In this document: piece by piece, positions 48,510 to 58,599 of the stretch
How positions within the stretch are numbered: position 1 is the stretch's first letter
How the letters are laid out: every line of letters begins with the position of its first letter
Source of the DNA: Pyricularia pennisetigena
Taxonomy: Eukaryota > Ascomycota > Sordariomycetes > Magnaporthales > Pyriculariaceae
Reading direction: 5' to 3'
Assembly: GCF_004337985.1 (NCBI RefSeq)
Contig: NC_043742.1
Span: 1,598,176-1,662,175, forward strand
DNA: 64,000 bases
Made by a program: the position numbers and the translations under genes
The notes under the pieces: generated by a model
The model's database searches: none
What the model saw: the letters and a program-made list of their open reading frames with translations, nothing else
Told to the model about the DNA's origin: nothing

Positions 48510-50556
48510 ATGCAAGAGGTATCCCCTCCGCCGGAATCACAGTCTCGGCCTCAAAGCCCTTCCAAACGCCCTGCGTCTTCACCAAGCCCGCCATCAAGCC
48601 CACAGACGGCGTTAATAGTCAAGGAGATCTTCGAGCAGCTTGAACACATAGCTAGCGTGATCACAAATCAGAACCAACAGCCCCCTCCTCGGTCAGCATC
48701 AGAAGGGTCAAACGATGATAACCTGCCCTTGTCGGCGATTGCAACACCGACGGAGCCGTGTGGCGATGAGTCCGATGAAGGCCATGACAGTCACCGTGAC
48801 CGACAAGTTGTTTCGCCGCAACCAGACTCCTCAGGACCACATATATTTCGCGCGCTCGAGTATGCCTGCAACGCTTTCAACTGGGCAGCGGACAACTGGT
48901 TTTGTCCTAAGCCGCAGCGCAATGAGAAACTGGAAGGCGGACCGCGTATTGCCATCATTGGGGCTGGGCTCACGGGTCTGATGGCTGCGGCGCAGCTGAC
49001 AGGACATGGTTGCACCGTGGTCATTTTTGAAAAGGGTTCCCAGGAGAAGCTTGGTGGAATCTAGGCGGTGCGTCTCCTTGTCTATATTTTATTCTACAGC
49101 CTTATTAGTACGGCACTAAGCCTAGGCATTACTGACGCTCATTCATACGCCTATCCACTCATAGAGGTTCGCCAACCCTTCAGAGCTCAACAAGACCTCG
49201 TTGACGCACCGCTTCCACCCGGAACCTGAGCGCTGGCGGAACCAGCCCTTCCCCGACCGGCCGCAAATCGTCAACTGGGCCAAGCAGCTATGGAGGGACC
49301 ATGGCTTGGACTCGAGAACGCATTTCAACACCGAAGTCACCAGCATCTTCCGTCCTCCGTTCGAAAAAGACCCGTCAGACATCCAAGGACTGTCGCCCCT
49401 CGGAAGCGGCTGGTACGTCAATATATTGGGTCATGGACTTTTCGACGCGGTCATAGTCGCCACTGGCGTCTGCGGCCAGCACTCCTCGCCATACCTAATG
49501 GACAAGGAGATATATCAGGGAAAAGTTTACAATTTTGAAAACGTCACATCGTCAGTAGCTGGACGCATCCATTTGCGGATCCCAAGTTTTCGGTCCATGG
49601 ATGAAAATACTTAACTGACTTGCCATGCTTACAGCAATGACATAAAGAGGCAGCATGTCGCAATTGTCGGAGACGGCCCCCTTGCAATCGACGCTTTCGA
49701 GTGGGCCGTTAACGAGATGCCCAAGACGCTGACGGTCGTGACCGATGACCAGGAAATCGTCATCCCTCCCAGTATTATGGCCAAGATGTTCGGCTGGTTG
49801 GAACAAAAAGCACTCAAGGCACTAGATCGCGGAGGTCGTATCAGCCAGCCTGTGATCAAACTACTTTTTAGACGCGGGCCCACGCTCGCCCTGCCCGATA
49901 CAATGCTCCAAAGGCCGGGCTACTGGTATCGAAGGGACCTCAGAGCCGTAACCCGCGGCCTAAACTATGCACGCTGCTTTTGGCTGCAGGCACGGAGTGT
50001 GCGTTTTTCCACCTCTGGGCTGCTGGTCGATCAGTCTGGACCTTGCTTGGACGGCGGTCCGGGCGGTTCGCACACGGTGGCGGTGCCGGCTGACGTAGTG
50101 ATCATGGCATCCGGGTACGACAGACCAAAAACGTACTTCTTGCCGGCCGAGTACCGTGAATGGCCCTACGAGATGGGCTATTGGTTTGGGCAGGTATTCG
50201 CCCCCTGGGACATGTCGATCTGCGCCCTAAACTGCACTTACAGTCACGGGCTGGGCACGTCGGGTGCCTGGCACACGGGATTCTTTTTGCGGATCTTGCT
50301 CATGTTCATCAGTTTGCCTGATGCGAGGCCGTCCAAGTCAATGCAGGCTTGTTGGCAGACGCGAGGCCAGGTCTTGCGCTCGTGGCTTCCTGCAGAGTTA
50401 ACCGACTATGTCGGCTACCTCGAGATCTTTTCCTGGTTCGTGTGGACCATACTGCTCCGACCCTGGCGTTGGGGCTGGATCTTGTTTGTTCTGCTCGGCA
50501 TCGACTCCTCCCTGATCAACCTCCGTGTACCGAAGAAGGCCTTTCCTTTCGGTTAG
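48510..50556 (+). CDS. Flavin-containing monooxygenase with one in-frame UAG at a conserved Trp codon
   Basis: Predicted FAD/NADPH monooxygenase of the FMO class. Exons 48510-49067, 49165-49550 and 49635-50556 join in phase over 622 codons; both introns (97 and 84 bases) have GT-AG ends and CTGAC branch sites. A variable 140-residue leader rich in Ser/Pro precedes the FAD site IAIIGAGLTGLMAAAQL (GxGxxG at residues 151-156). Later come the LTHRFHPEPERW region, FDAVIVATGVCGQHSSPYL, the second nucleotide-binding motif VAIVGDGPLAIDA and VVIMASGYDRPKTY. Codon 185 (49062-49064) is TAG where the family has Trp in Gly-Gly-Ile-Trp; the next codon (Ala) and all 435 downstream sense codons are open. A C-terminal hydrophobic stretch (SWFVWTILL, WGWILFVLLG) suggests membrane association. 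Either a recently inactivated gene or one repaired by mRNA editing. The start is the ATG at 48510 because the longer frame begins with TTG. Confidence 0.85.
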
Positions 50557-50992
50557 CAGATCACCCAAGCAGCCTGGCCCGCCGATTTGCTAAATTGACA
50601 ATGCGTCATCTGCAGCTTCCGAGTTGAAGGGGCCCGAGTTAAGATCCTATGCTTGCTAGAGCAAGACAATGCGGGTTGACGAAGACAAAGCCTCAAGGCA
50701 ATTTTGGTTTCTTTGAGCGGCACGTCACTATTCTCTGTCAGTGTGGCGTTGGCTAAGACGATAGGATGGGAAAAGGAGAGACTATATGCAGCTTTAGCTT
50801 CCAACGCGAAAGCATCAGTTGCGAAGTACATAATAGTGCTTGTATGGTAGGTAGTACGAGGAGGGTTTATTGCGAACAGGGCAAGGCTCAGTCTCAGCCC
50901 TGGGGCAAAAAAAAAAAAGGAGTTGACACCACAGAAGAGGCAAACAAAGAAGGGTATATGTATTATAGCAGGTTACAGAAGAGAATATAAGA
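50557..50992. other. Convergent spacer
   Basis: Shared 3' region of the flavin monooxygenase gene and LCP5. Only an A12 run near 50907 is notable. Confidence 0.6.
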
Positions 50993-52147
50993 TCATCGCC
51001 CCTTGCCTCTGCTCGTACGGCCAAGCTCTTGCATCTTGGCGCGCTTCTGATACCTCTCCTCGGCACCAGCAACACCACTTCCCCTCGGCCCGTCGGTAGT
51101 CTCGCCCAGCGACCGCTTGCGGCTCTTCTCGAGCAATGCCCTAGTCCTAGAACCACCCCCATTGTCTTTGCTCTTGACGAGCCTGTTGATTCGGTCGACG
51201 CCCTCTCCAAGACCCCTCCACTCCTCTCCGCCAAAGTTCATGCGTCCAGATCCCTGACTGGCGGCCTTGGCCCGGTCCTTTTTGCTCTCCTTCGGCAGGC
51301 GGACAAAGTGCGTCTCCTCGTACGCCTGGCGCTCGGCCTCGTCGCGTCGCTCCGCGGCCGTCTTTACGTGACGACCGCGACCGGCAATGTTGGTACCGAT
51401 GCTGGGCTGAGCGACAGGTGCGGTGGAAAGCTCGTCGTTGATGAACTCATCCATGGTGGCAGACTTGAGCGGCCTCTGGCTGCGGTCGGTCCGCTCGCGG
51501 CGCTCCACTAGGGTCGGCATCACGGTCGGGGCAATCTTGGGCGGACGGTAGATGCCGTCCTTGCTGATCTTGCCTCTGCTGGCGTTGTCGTCGTCACCGT
51601 TGAGTGCAGCGATGGACTTAAGGTTCGGTCGGGCATTGCTCAGCTCCGCTGACATGGACACTCCACCCTCCTCGTCGTCGCTGGACTCGCCATCATCCCC
51701 GGAGTCGGATTCGGATTCTGAGTCTGCGCCAGACTCGGCCTTCTTTTTGGAAATTCCAGCCTCCTCTGCGGCTTTCTCCTGGCGCTCCGCGTCGTCAATG
51801 GCGCGCATCAGCTTCTCAATCTGGTAGCGCAGCTTGTCCTCGAGAGGGCGGACGCCCTTTTCCAGGTAGAGCCGCAGCTCAACTAGCTTTTTGACGACGG
51901 CATCGTTCAGCTCCTTAGCGTCCTCTCGGTCACCGGACTTCTTTGCGCTCCGGGTCTTGAGCAGGATGAGGAACACGAGGTTCTGCAGGTAAGACAGCAG
52001 AAGCTCATTCTTGAGGTCCAGCAAAGAGATGCCCAGAGTGGTGGGTTCAATACCGACAAGCTTTGGGGTGACTTCAAATGCGGTATTGAGAGACTGCGTA
52101 AGGGATCCTAAAAGGTCCGGCAGACTCTGTGGCGCAGTTTGTGCCAT
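50993..52147 (-). CDS. LCP5: U3 snoRNP-associated protein Lcp5 / neuroguidin (Sas10/Utp3/C1D family)
   Basis: Nucleolar ribosome-biogenesis factor that in yeast binds the U3 snoRNP and is needed for early 18S pre-rRNA cleavages. One exon, 384 residues (yeast Lcp5 is similar in length). The start is the ATG at 52147. The N-terminal Sas10/Utp3/C1D helical domain covers about residues 10-100 (GISLLDLKNELLLSYLQNLV, then VKKLVELRLYLEKGVRPLED). An acidic Ser/Asp/Glu region follows at about 135-160, then IYRPPKIAPTVMP, a hallmark of Lcp5/neuroguidin, and EETHFVRLPKESKKDRAK. The C-terminus is basic with RGKGR. It is transcribed divergently from the TM9-family gene. The orthology is assigned from these motifs. 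Confidence 0.92.
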   Translation of the reverse strand: MAQTAPQSLPDLLGSLTQSLNTAFEVTPKLVGIEPTTLGISLLDLKNELLLSYLQNLVFLILLKTRSAKKSGDREDAKELNDAVVKKLVELRLYLEKGVRPLEDKLRYQIEKLMRAIDDAERQEKAAEEAGISKKKAESGADSESESDSGDDGESSDDEEGGVSMSAELSNARPNLKSIAALNGDDDNASRGKISKDGIYRPPKIAPTVMPTLVERRERTDRSQRPLKSATMDEFINDELSTAPVAQPSIGTNIAGRGRHVKTAAERRDEAERQAYEETHFVRLPKESKKDRAKAASQGSGRMNFGGEEWRGLGEGVDRINRLVKSKDNGGGSRTRALLEKSRKRSLGETTDGPRGSGVAGAEERYQKRAKMQELGRTSRGKGR

Positions 52148-52986
52148 TTTTTCTTTGGGGTGCTGTAGATTGAGTTCTCGAGGTTTGATACAAATCAAAA
52201 GGGAAGAAAACCAAACGTTGGCTCCAGTTTGCTACAACTGCATCGAAAAATCCCCAGGCTGAACTTTTTTTTTCCCCTCTCTTATCTTATCAACGCTTTT
52301 CGGCACTGCTCTCCGTAAAGAATTGGGGCTGGAGTGGGTTAGGGTCCAGTTTGCAGGGACAGGGTTAGTTCAAGCGTCTCCATACGTCATGCTGCTAACT
52401 AGCGCAAGGTACCGTGCAGTCACTCCAATGAGCGTGGTGACTAAACCAGCCACACGAGCAACAGCCTGCCCAAACTTTAGGTGGGCAAAACGTCCAACAA
52501 GGGTCAACGTGGCTGCGCAAACCAGAACTGGAACTCTGATCTTCAGCAAACGACAACACGACAGCCCATATTTTTGACGTGTCCATTGTACAACGTATCT
52601 GCCTCCCTGCCTAGGAAGAAGGTTCACGATAAACGAGACAACCGTCGGGTGTAAAATCGCGGCAAAAGCCCATCAGTATAGACCAATTGTCCGTACGTTC
52701 AAACACTCCTTTATTTCTCTGCTTCTTGATACGTGTAGCTATACCGATAGCTTGCTTCCCCTGATGTAACCCCTGCACTGTAGGCGACATTTATGCCAAG
52801 CTTGGGGTGCGCAAGAGGCTTTTCCGTTTCAACCGGCCCTGACCGAGCCGTACTTGTTCTCTTTCACCATTACACCTTTGCATCCGGTAGACGCGATCTG
52901 TCTTGAACCCCCGGTGCTAACGCCACCTAACGATCCAGGTTTCTTGATCCGAAAACCCAGGCTCACCTCGCCATACGATTATCACG
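52148..52986. promoter_or_regulatory. Shared divergent promoter region of LCP5 and the TM9-family gene
   Basis: Start codons of two genes face away from each other across 839 bases. There are no coding frames of note; a T9/C4 tract lies at 52265-52277. Regulatory sites cannot be assigned by eye. Confidence 0.55.
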
Positions 52987-55065
52987 ATGCAATTACGAGA
53001 AATGGCGCCCTCACCGGCGTTGCTGGCACTGGCTGCCATCTTGACGCCCCAGCTGGTATCAGCTTTTTACCTTCCGGGAGTGGCGCCGACATCATACAAA
53101 CCAGGCGACAAGGTGCCTCTATACGTAAACACCATCAGGCCGGTCGCATCACGGCAGGATTCGATGCTGCATTCGGTCGTCTCTTATGATTACTATCACC
53201 CCCTGTTCAAGTTCTGCCAGCCCGAAGGCGGTCCGGAGAGTGTCAGCGAGAGCTTGGGGAGCATCCTCTTTGGCGACAGGATCATGACCTCCCCCTTCGA
53301 ACTCAACATGGCCCAAAACGAGACTTGCAAACCGATGTGCAAGGTCACTTACGACGCAGGATCGGCTAAATTTGTCAACACCAGGATCGAGCAGGGCTAC
53401 AGCGTTAACTGGTTGGTAGATGGTCTGCCAGCGGGCGAGTTGGTGCCGGACCACGGCAGCCTTCCGGACCAGGTTCTGGAGGAGCCCGGGGTTACGTACA
53501 ACAGCCAAGGCTTCTCCCTGGGTCTAGAGGACTACTCCACGGGTATTATCGTGTTCAACAACCACTACGATATCTACATCGACTACCATGCAGTTAACAA
53601 GAAGCCGGACCAGCTTCGTGTGGTTGGAGTCCGGGTCACGCCGCGCTCTCTCGACTACCGCGACAAGCCTGCAGACTGCGGCCAGCACGAGCCCTTGATC
53701 CTCAACGACGACGGCGAGACGCCCGTTCAGTTCTCGTACAGCGTCTACTGGATCGAGTCGCCGACGGTCTGGGCGACGCGCTGGGACAAGTACCTGCGCG
53801 TGTACGACCCCAAGATCCACTGGTTCTCGCTCATCAACTCGACCGTGATTGTGCTCGTGCTCGTGGCCACTGTCATGTCCATCCTGGTCCGGGCCCTGCG
53901 CAAGGATATTGCCCGCTACAACCGCCTCGACCAGATCGACCTCGACGACCTCTCGGGTGGCGGCGGCGACTCGCTCGAGGACGGCGTCCAGGAGGATTCC
54001 GGCTGGAAGCTGGTCCATGGCGACGTCTTCCGTACGCCCTCGCATCCGCTCCTCCTGTCCGTCTTCCTCGGCACCGGCGCGAAGCTCTTTGTCATGACCG
54101 GTTTCACCATTGTCTTTGCGCTTCTCGGATTCCTGTCCCCGTCTTCGCGCGGTTCGCTTGCCACCATCCTGGTGCTCTCCTACACTGTCCTGGCAGCGGT
54201 TAGCGGCTACGTGTCGGCTCGCGTTTACAAGTCGTTTGGCGGCGAAAAGTGGAAGCTCAATATGGTGCTCACGCCGACCTTGATACCCGTCATCGTCTTC
54301 TCGACCTTTTTCTTGCTCAACCTCTTCCTCTGGGCCAAAGGGTCATCGGGCGCCGTCCCCTTCACCACCATGCTGGTCATCATCGGCATCTGGTTCGTCA
54401 TCTCGGTCCCGCTCTCAGTCGCCGGCTCCTTCCTCGGCTTCCGCCACTCGGCCATTGAGCCGCCTGTGCGCACCAACCAGATCCCGCGACAGATCCCAGC
54501 CGCGAGCACGACGTGGCTCCGACCCATCCCCAGCATGCTCCTGGTCGGCATGCTGCCGTTCGTCGTCATCTTTGTCGAGCTCTACTTCATCATGAACTCG
54601 ATGTGGTTCAGCCGCATCTACTACATGTTTGGGTTCCTCTTCCTGTGCTACGGCCTCATGATCGTCACCACGGCCTGCGTCACCATCCTCATGGTCTATT
54701 TCCTGCTCTGCGCCGAGAACTACAACTGGCAGTGGCGCTCCTTCATGGCGGCAGGCGCCAGCGCATTCTTTATCTTTGGCCACGCCATGCTCTACTGGAT
54801 CAGCCAGCTGTCGCTTGCTGGTTTCGCCGGTAGCGTTGTTTACTTGGGCTACAGCGCTCTGTTGTCGTTCCTCTTCTTTATCCTTACAGGTGAGCAATTT
54901 CTTTTTTTTTTTTTTTCTTGTTTGTTCTCAAATCTCCATGTTGTCTGTGCCCACGGGAATTTCGTCGGACCTAACAAGCTTTACTTTTGCTTTACAGGCA
55001 CGATCGGTTTCTTCGCCAGCTGGTGGTTCACCCGCAAAATCTACAGCTCCATCAAGATCGATTGA
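52987..55065 (+). CDS. Transmembrane 9 superfamily protein (Emp70/nonaspanin)
   Basis: Endosome/Golgi nonaspanin, a family linked to protein sorting, cell adhesion and metal homeostasis. Exons 52987-54889 and 54998-55065 join to 656 residues, close to yeast Emp70 (667). The signal peptide LLALAAILTPQLVSA is followed by FYLPGVAPTSYKPGDKVPLY, the family's N-terminal signature. The large lumenal domain runs to about residue 275; nine hydrophobic segments follow, the first at INSTVIVLVLVATVMSILV. Family motifs in the membrane part include GTGAKLF, FGGEKWK, NQIPRQIP and YFLLCAENYNWQWRSF. The C-terminus ends K-I-D, the KXD/E signal that holds these proteins in the Golgi. The intron near the 3' end contains a T16 run. 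Which of the three yeast paralogues it equals is not resolved. Confidence 0.96.
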   Translation: MQLREMAPSPALLALAAILTPQLVSAFYLPGVAPTSYKPGDKVPLYVNTIRPVASRQDSMLHSVVSYDYYHPLFKFCQPEGGPESVSESLGSILFGDRIMTSPFELNMAQNETCKPMCKVTYDAGSAKFVNTRIEQGYSVNWLVDGLPAGELVPDHGSLPDQVLEEPGVTYNSQGFSLGLEDYSTGIIVFNNHYDIYIDYHAVNKKPDQLRVVGVRVTPRSLDYRDKPADCGQHEPLILNDDGETPVQFSYSVYWIESPTVWATRWDKYLRVYDPKIHWFSLINSTVIVLVLVATVMSILVRALRKDIARYNRLDQIDLDDLSGGGGDSLEDGVQEDSGWKLVHGDVFRTPSHPLLLSVFLGTGAKLFVMTGFTIVFALLGFLSPSSRGSLATILVLSYTVLAAVSGYVSARVYKSFGGEKWKLNMVLTPTLIPVIVFSTFFLLNLFLWAKGSSGAVPFTTMLVIIGIWFVISVPLSVAGSFLGFRHSAIEPPVRTNQIPRQIPAASTTWLRPIPSMLLVGMLPFVVIFVELYFIMNSMWFSRIYYMFGFLFLCYGLMIVTTACVTILMVYFLLCAENYNWQWRSFMAAGASAFFIFGHAMLYWISQLSLAGFAGSVVYLGYSALLSFLFFILTGEQFLFFFFSCLFSNLHVVCAHGNFVGPNKLYFCFTGTIGFFASWWFTRKIYSSIKID

Positions 55066-55512
55066 GTTGGTTCGCAAAATGAAAAGAAAATGGAGTGGAA
55101 ACGAAGCATGGGCTAAGACGAATGGGGTAAAGGTGTTTGTATGATGTATACTGTATAAAGTGTTGATCAGGCTCGCATCATGTCTCGCCAGCTTTTCATG
55201 ACTTTGTTTTATTTTGGATTTTTTCTTTATCTATGCCAGCTTCCAGTCTAGAGAACGAACTGTACGTCAGTTAGTGTAACATTTGGGTTACGGTCGGTGA
55301 ATAACCAAAAAAAAATCACGACATATGATACAAATTGTTTTCTTTGGGCATTTCTTGCAGCTATAGCTAATCGATCTATACTTGCACTGTGTTATAATAG
55401 ACATCTTATTAATGGCTAGCCAAACTACCTGCTCCCATGAATTATTCATCCGCTTTGCATACTGCGATCCGCCCAAACCCACGCGAGGCCTGCATACGCA
55501 CGCACCCGATCA
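55066..55512. other. Convergent spacer
   Basis: Shared 3' region of the TM9-family gene and MED4. AT-rich; nothing further seen. Confidence 0.6.
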
Positions 55513-56638
55513 TCAGTCAGAGTCATCGTCGTCGTCATCATCACCCATAAACTGAAACTGCTTCTTGACGGCAGGGCTCGCCGAGGTCGGCGACGCAAGA
55601 CCCCCGGACGCGGCAGCACCGGCATCCAAAGCTGTGCTCCCCCTGCGCAGGGCCTCCCTCTGCTCGCGCTCCCTGGCCTCGCGGCGACGCTCCATCTCGG
55701 CACGCGCCTGGGCCTCGCGCTCGGCCATGGCGATGCGCTCGGCCTCGGCCAGCTCCTCCTCGCGGCGTTTGGCCTCTGCGGCGGCCTCTGCGGCCCGGCG
55801 CTCCTCTTCGACCGGGTCGAAGCCCTTGATGACGACGCCGTTCTCGGCCAGGATCTCGTTGGCCGACAGGGCGCCGATCCGGATCTGGTTGTCTTGCGGC
55901 CAGGGGATGAACAGCGTCCCCGTGTGCGGGTTCAGCCAGTTGCTCCAGTCTTGAGGGAGGACGTTGGCGGCGGGTTGAGAAGGGGGCGAAGCGGCGGCGC
56001 TGGCGGTGTTGGTCTGGGTTTGCTGCTGCGGCTGGGGCGTCAAGGCAGATGCTGGGGCGGGTGTTGGAGGCGCAGTGCCATTGGGTGTCGCGGCGCCGGA
56101 CGGCGCGGCGCTGGTAAGCTGGTTCTGCTGCGGCTGCTGCTGCTGGTCGTCGTCGTGGGGCGGCGGGGCCACGACGCCATTGGTCACGCCGGCCGGAGGG
56201 AGGGTCGTCTTGCTGATGCGGCGGGCGTAGCTGAGGAGCTCGTCGAACGAGATCTCGTTGGGTTGCTTGTCTGGGAAGATGGTGCCCGGGGTGCTGGTCA
56301 TCTCCTTGCGGGTGGTGGAAAGGGTGACAAGCGTGCTACGGATCTGATTGTCGAGGGCGGTCGAGGCATCACGCAGGTTTTTGATATGGACGTGGTTTTC
56401 CTGGTGTCTTTGAACTGAATTGAGAATATGTAGGTTAGTATTGCGTAGTTCAGCAGTAGGCACTTGGGTTCTGTTGGGTACAATGCTCACCTTGAGCCAG
56501 CCCATCTTGGAGCTCTTCCTCTGCGGCAATCAGTTCGTTCCCGACCTGCAATGAGGGATTGTACTTGGCAATTGAATCTATCAGAGCGGCAAGAGCTTTT
56601 TCGACGCGCTCAAAGCGCGCGTCAATAACTGCGTCCAT
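55513..56638 (-). CDS. MED4: Mediator complex subunit 4
   Basis: Component of the Mediator middle module that links regulators to RNA polymerase II. Exons 56638-56491 and 56414-55513 join across a 76-base intron to 349 residues. The ATG at 56638 (MDAVIDARFERVEKALAAL) is used because the longer frame starts with GTG. The N-terminal half is helical and fits the Med4 domain (LIDSIAKYNP, EEELQDGLAQVQRHQENHVH, then PNEISFDELLSYARRIS). A long Gln/Pro/Ala-rich linker follows, then PQDWSNWLNPHTGTLFIPWP and ANEILAENGVVIKGFDPVEE, both seen in filamentous-fungal Med4. A charged, arginine/glutamate-rich coiled coil and an Asp-rich C-terminus end the protein. It is divergent from QCR10. Confidence 0.92.
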
Positions 56639-57021
56639 AATCAAGGGGCACAGCACGGCACTCGCTCGCTCGGTTTTCGAGAGGGTTTTTGTTTTTGTTT
56701 TTTTCCCTTTCTCTTCAGCTTGGATAACCCGCGGCGAATCATTTGGGTATTTTCAGACGTGATCGCGACTTGGGCTTGGCTTGATATCATGGGTGATGGA
56801 CCCACTTGAGCTTCCCATCAAGATCGAGATTATTGGTCCAACGTAGGCTGGTGGGTCCTATGCCTGAGGCAGTTACAAATTCTTGATGGTCTGCCGCCGG
56901 CTTTACCCGTGGTGCCATGTCCGAATACATCATATCAAAGCCTCAATCCGTACAGCATTGCGCTTGTGAATACACGCTACACATCCATTGAGTTTGCGCA
57001 ATACTCCAAAACTCTTCCAAG
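56639..57021. promoter_or_regulatory. Shared divergent promoter of MED4 and QCR10
   Basis: Only 383 bases separate the two start codons. A T-rich tract (56685-56713) lies 47-75 bases upstream of MED4. No TATA-like box is obvious. Confidence 0.6.
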
Positions 57022-57928
57022 ATGTTCTCGGTATGTTGCTCCCTCGACTTTCTACCTTATGGGCTGAGCGATAGGCTGCCCGCATCGCTTTCTGTCCATC
57101 TCAACTTGATGGTCAACTTCTAACCTCTAAATTCCCTCCACAGATCCGCATGCCGACGCCCAAGGGCGTCCCGTCCTACAAGAGCAAGTTCGGGCCCAAG
57201 TAAGAGACCCCTTCCGACGTTCAACCCTCGGTTTCGAACTCCGTACTACGTTCTGGGCGCCGGAGCAGCCTTAACTCGGCCGAAGCGGAACTCGAATTGC
57301 GGACTGTGCCGGACTCATGAATAGCCGACTGACATCTGTCATTGCAGCTACCACTTCCAGCCGAACATCCACGGTACTCCTATCAAGGCTATCACTGGAA
57401 TGTACGTATTTTGCAAATAACACAGGCACCAGATGCTGGTCGCGTGCACATAGCGGCGGAAGATCGAAAATCCGGCCAAATGGGGACGGAACGATCTGGT
57501 CCTGCCAGCCATGGCTTGCGTCCTTGTGCTATACTTTCTTCGGCAATCATTGGGCCTTGGAGGATATAACCCCTTCTCAATGGAGAACTACTGACTGGTT
57601 CCTCGTAGGGGCATGAGGGCGGCTGGTCTTGGCGGTGTCGCGCTCGGCGCCGTCATCTTCTTCGCCTCGGGTATTCCCAGGATACAGCAGGACATTCTCG
57701 GCGTAAGTTGATTATTTCATGCCATGGAATTGGAGACGCATTGGCACGACTTCAACCGGAAGAGTCGCTTGACTAACATGCATCATTACAGTACATCCCT
57801 GGTCTGTCCAAGTACTACGAGAAGGACCTCCCCGCCTCTGACAACGTGAGTTGGCATCCTTGTGGCCATATTATCATTGATCCTAGTTTGAAATTTATGT
57901 GCTAACGGTAAAACATTAGCCTTTCTAA
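57022..57928 (+). CDS. QCR10: Cytochrome bc1 complex (complex III) subunit 10
   Basis: Small single-span subunit of ubiquinol-cytochrome c reductase in the mitochondrial inner membrane (UcrQ/Qcr10 family). Six exons join in phase: 57022-57030, 57144-57199, 57348-57401, 57609-57702, 57792-57845 and 57920-57928, giving 91 residues. The first exon codes only MFS and the last only PF plus stop. The N-terminal part (GVPSYKSKFGPNYHFQPNIH) leads to one membrane helix, GLGGVALGAVIFFASGIP. The part after it (RIQQDILGYIPGL, then PASDNPF) parallels the WPKFQDTLYKKIPLLG...PPEDKP pattern of yeast Qcr10. The length fits (yeast 77). Introns have GT-AG ends, and the first and fifth carry clear branch sites (CTAAC-like). 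The product is too short in each exon to appear in simple open-frame scans. Confidence 0.88.
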
Positions 57929-58599
57929 ACTCGTCGCGTCTGTTATGCGTGACAAGATGGTGGTATCTGGTGCGACTTGGACGAGAGCAAAATGTAGGAT
58001 CTCGGTATTGGAGTAGCATTGTAGACCAAGAAAGTTATTGCAATAGATTTTTATTCAGTTGTTTACAGCACGGGCGTTATATCGGGAACTTTGCAACGAT
58101 TTTTTTTTTTACTCAAGTGTCGAGGCATCATGGTCTGGTCCCTGCTCGGCGTTTTTGTTCCTAGCATTCTGGGTTCCTGGGATGCATAAATGAAGTATTG
58201 GTTCTCCTACATAAAGAGACTTTACCTGCGTGGTTGTCCAGAAATGTTATGATACTTTGTTAGTGCTGCGGCATCAAAGTGATTGGCAACATTGGTCTCG
58301 TTGGCGCTGCTCCACAATGCACCTAACAACCTACCCTGAACCTCACATGCTATTTTGCCTTGGACGAATTCGGTCCGTGCGCATTAGCTTTCCAATAGTG
58401 AGGTACCGCGTATATCCAGCTTGCTAAGATGGGTACGCCGAGGTTAGCCGAGCTTTGAGCCTCGCTAGGTACTGTTCAAAAGACACCTCTTGACATTGGG
58501 CGGGGTGACTTTGGTATTGCTGTATTTCAATTCGTCGGAAACACTACTATTTTTTTTTCCCCCTCAGGACTCATTCCACTCTCATAAATCAGAGAAAGA
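57929..58599. other. Spacer between QCR10 and the hydroxyacyl-CoA dehydrogenase gene
   Basis: Contains the QCR10 3' region and the promoter of the next gene; a T9/C5 pyrimidine tract lies 36-49 bases before the dehydrogenase ATG. No gene is seen. Confidence 0.55.
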
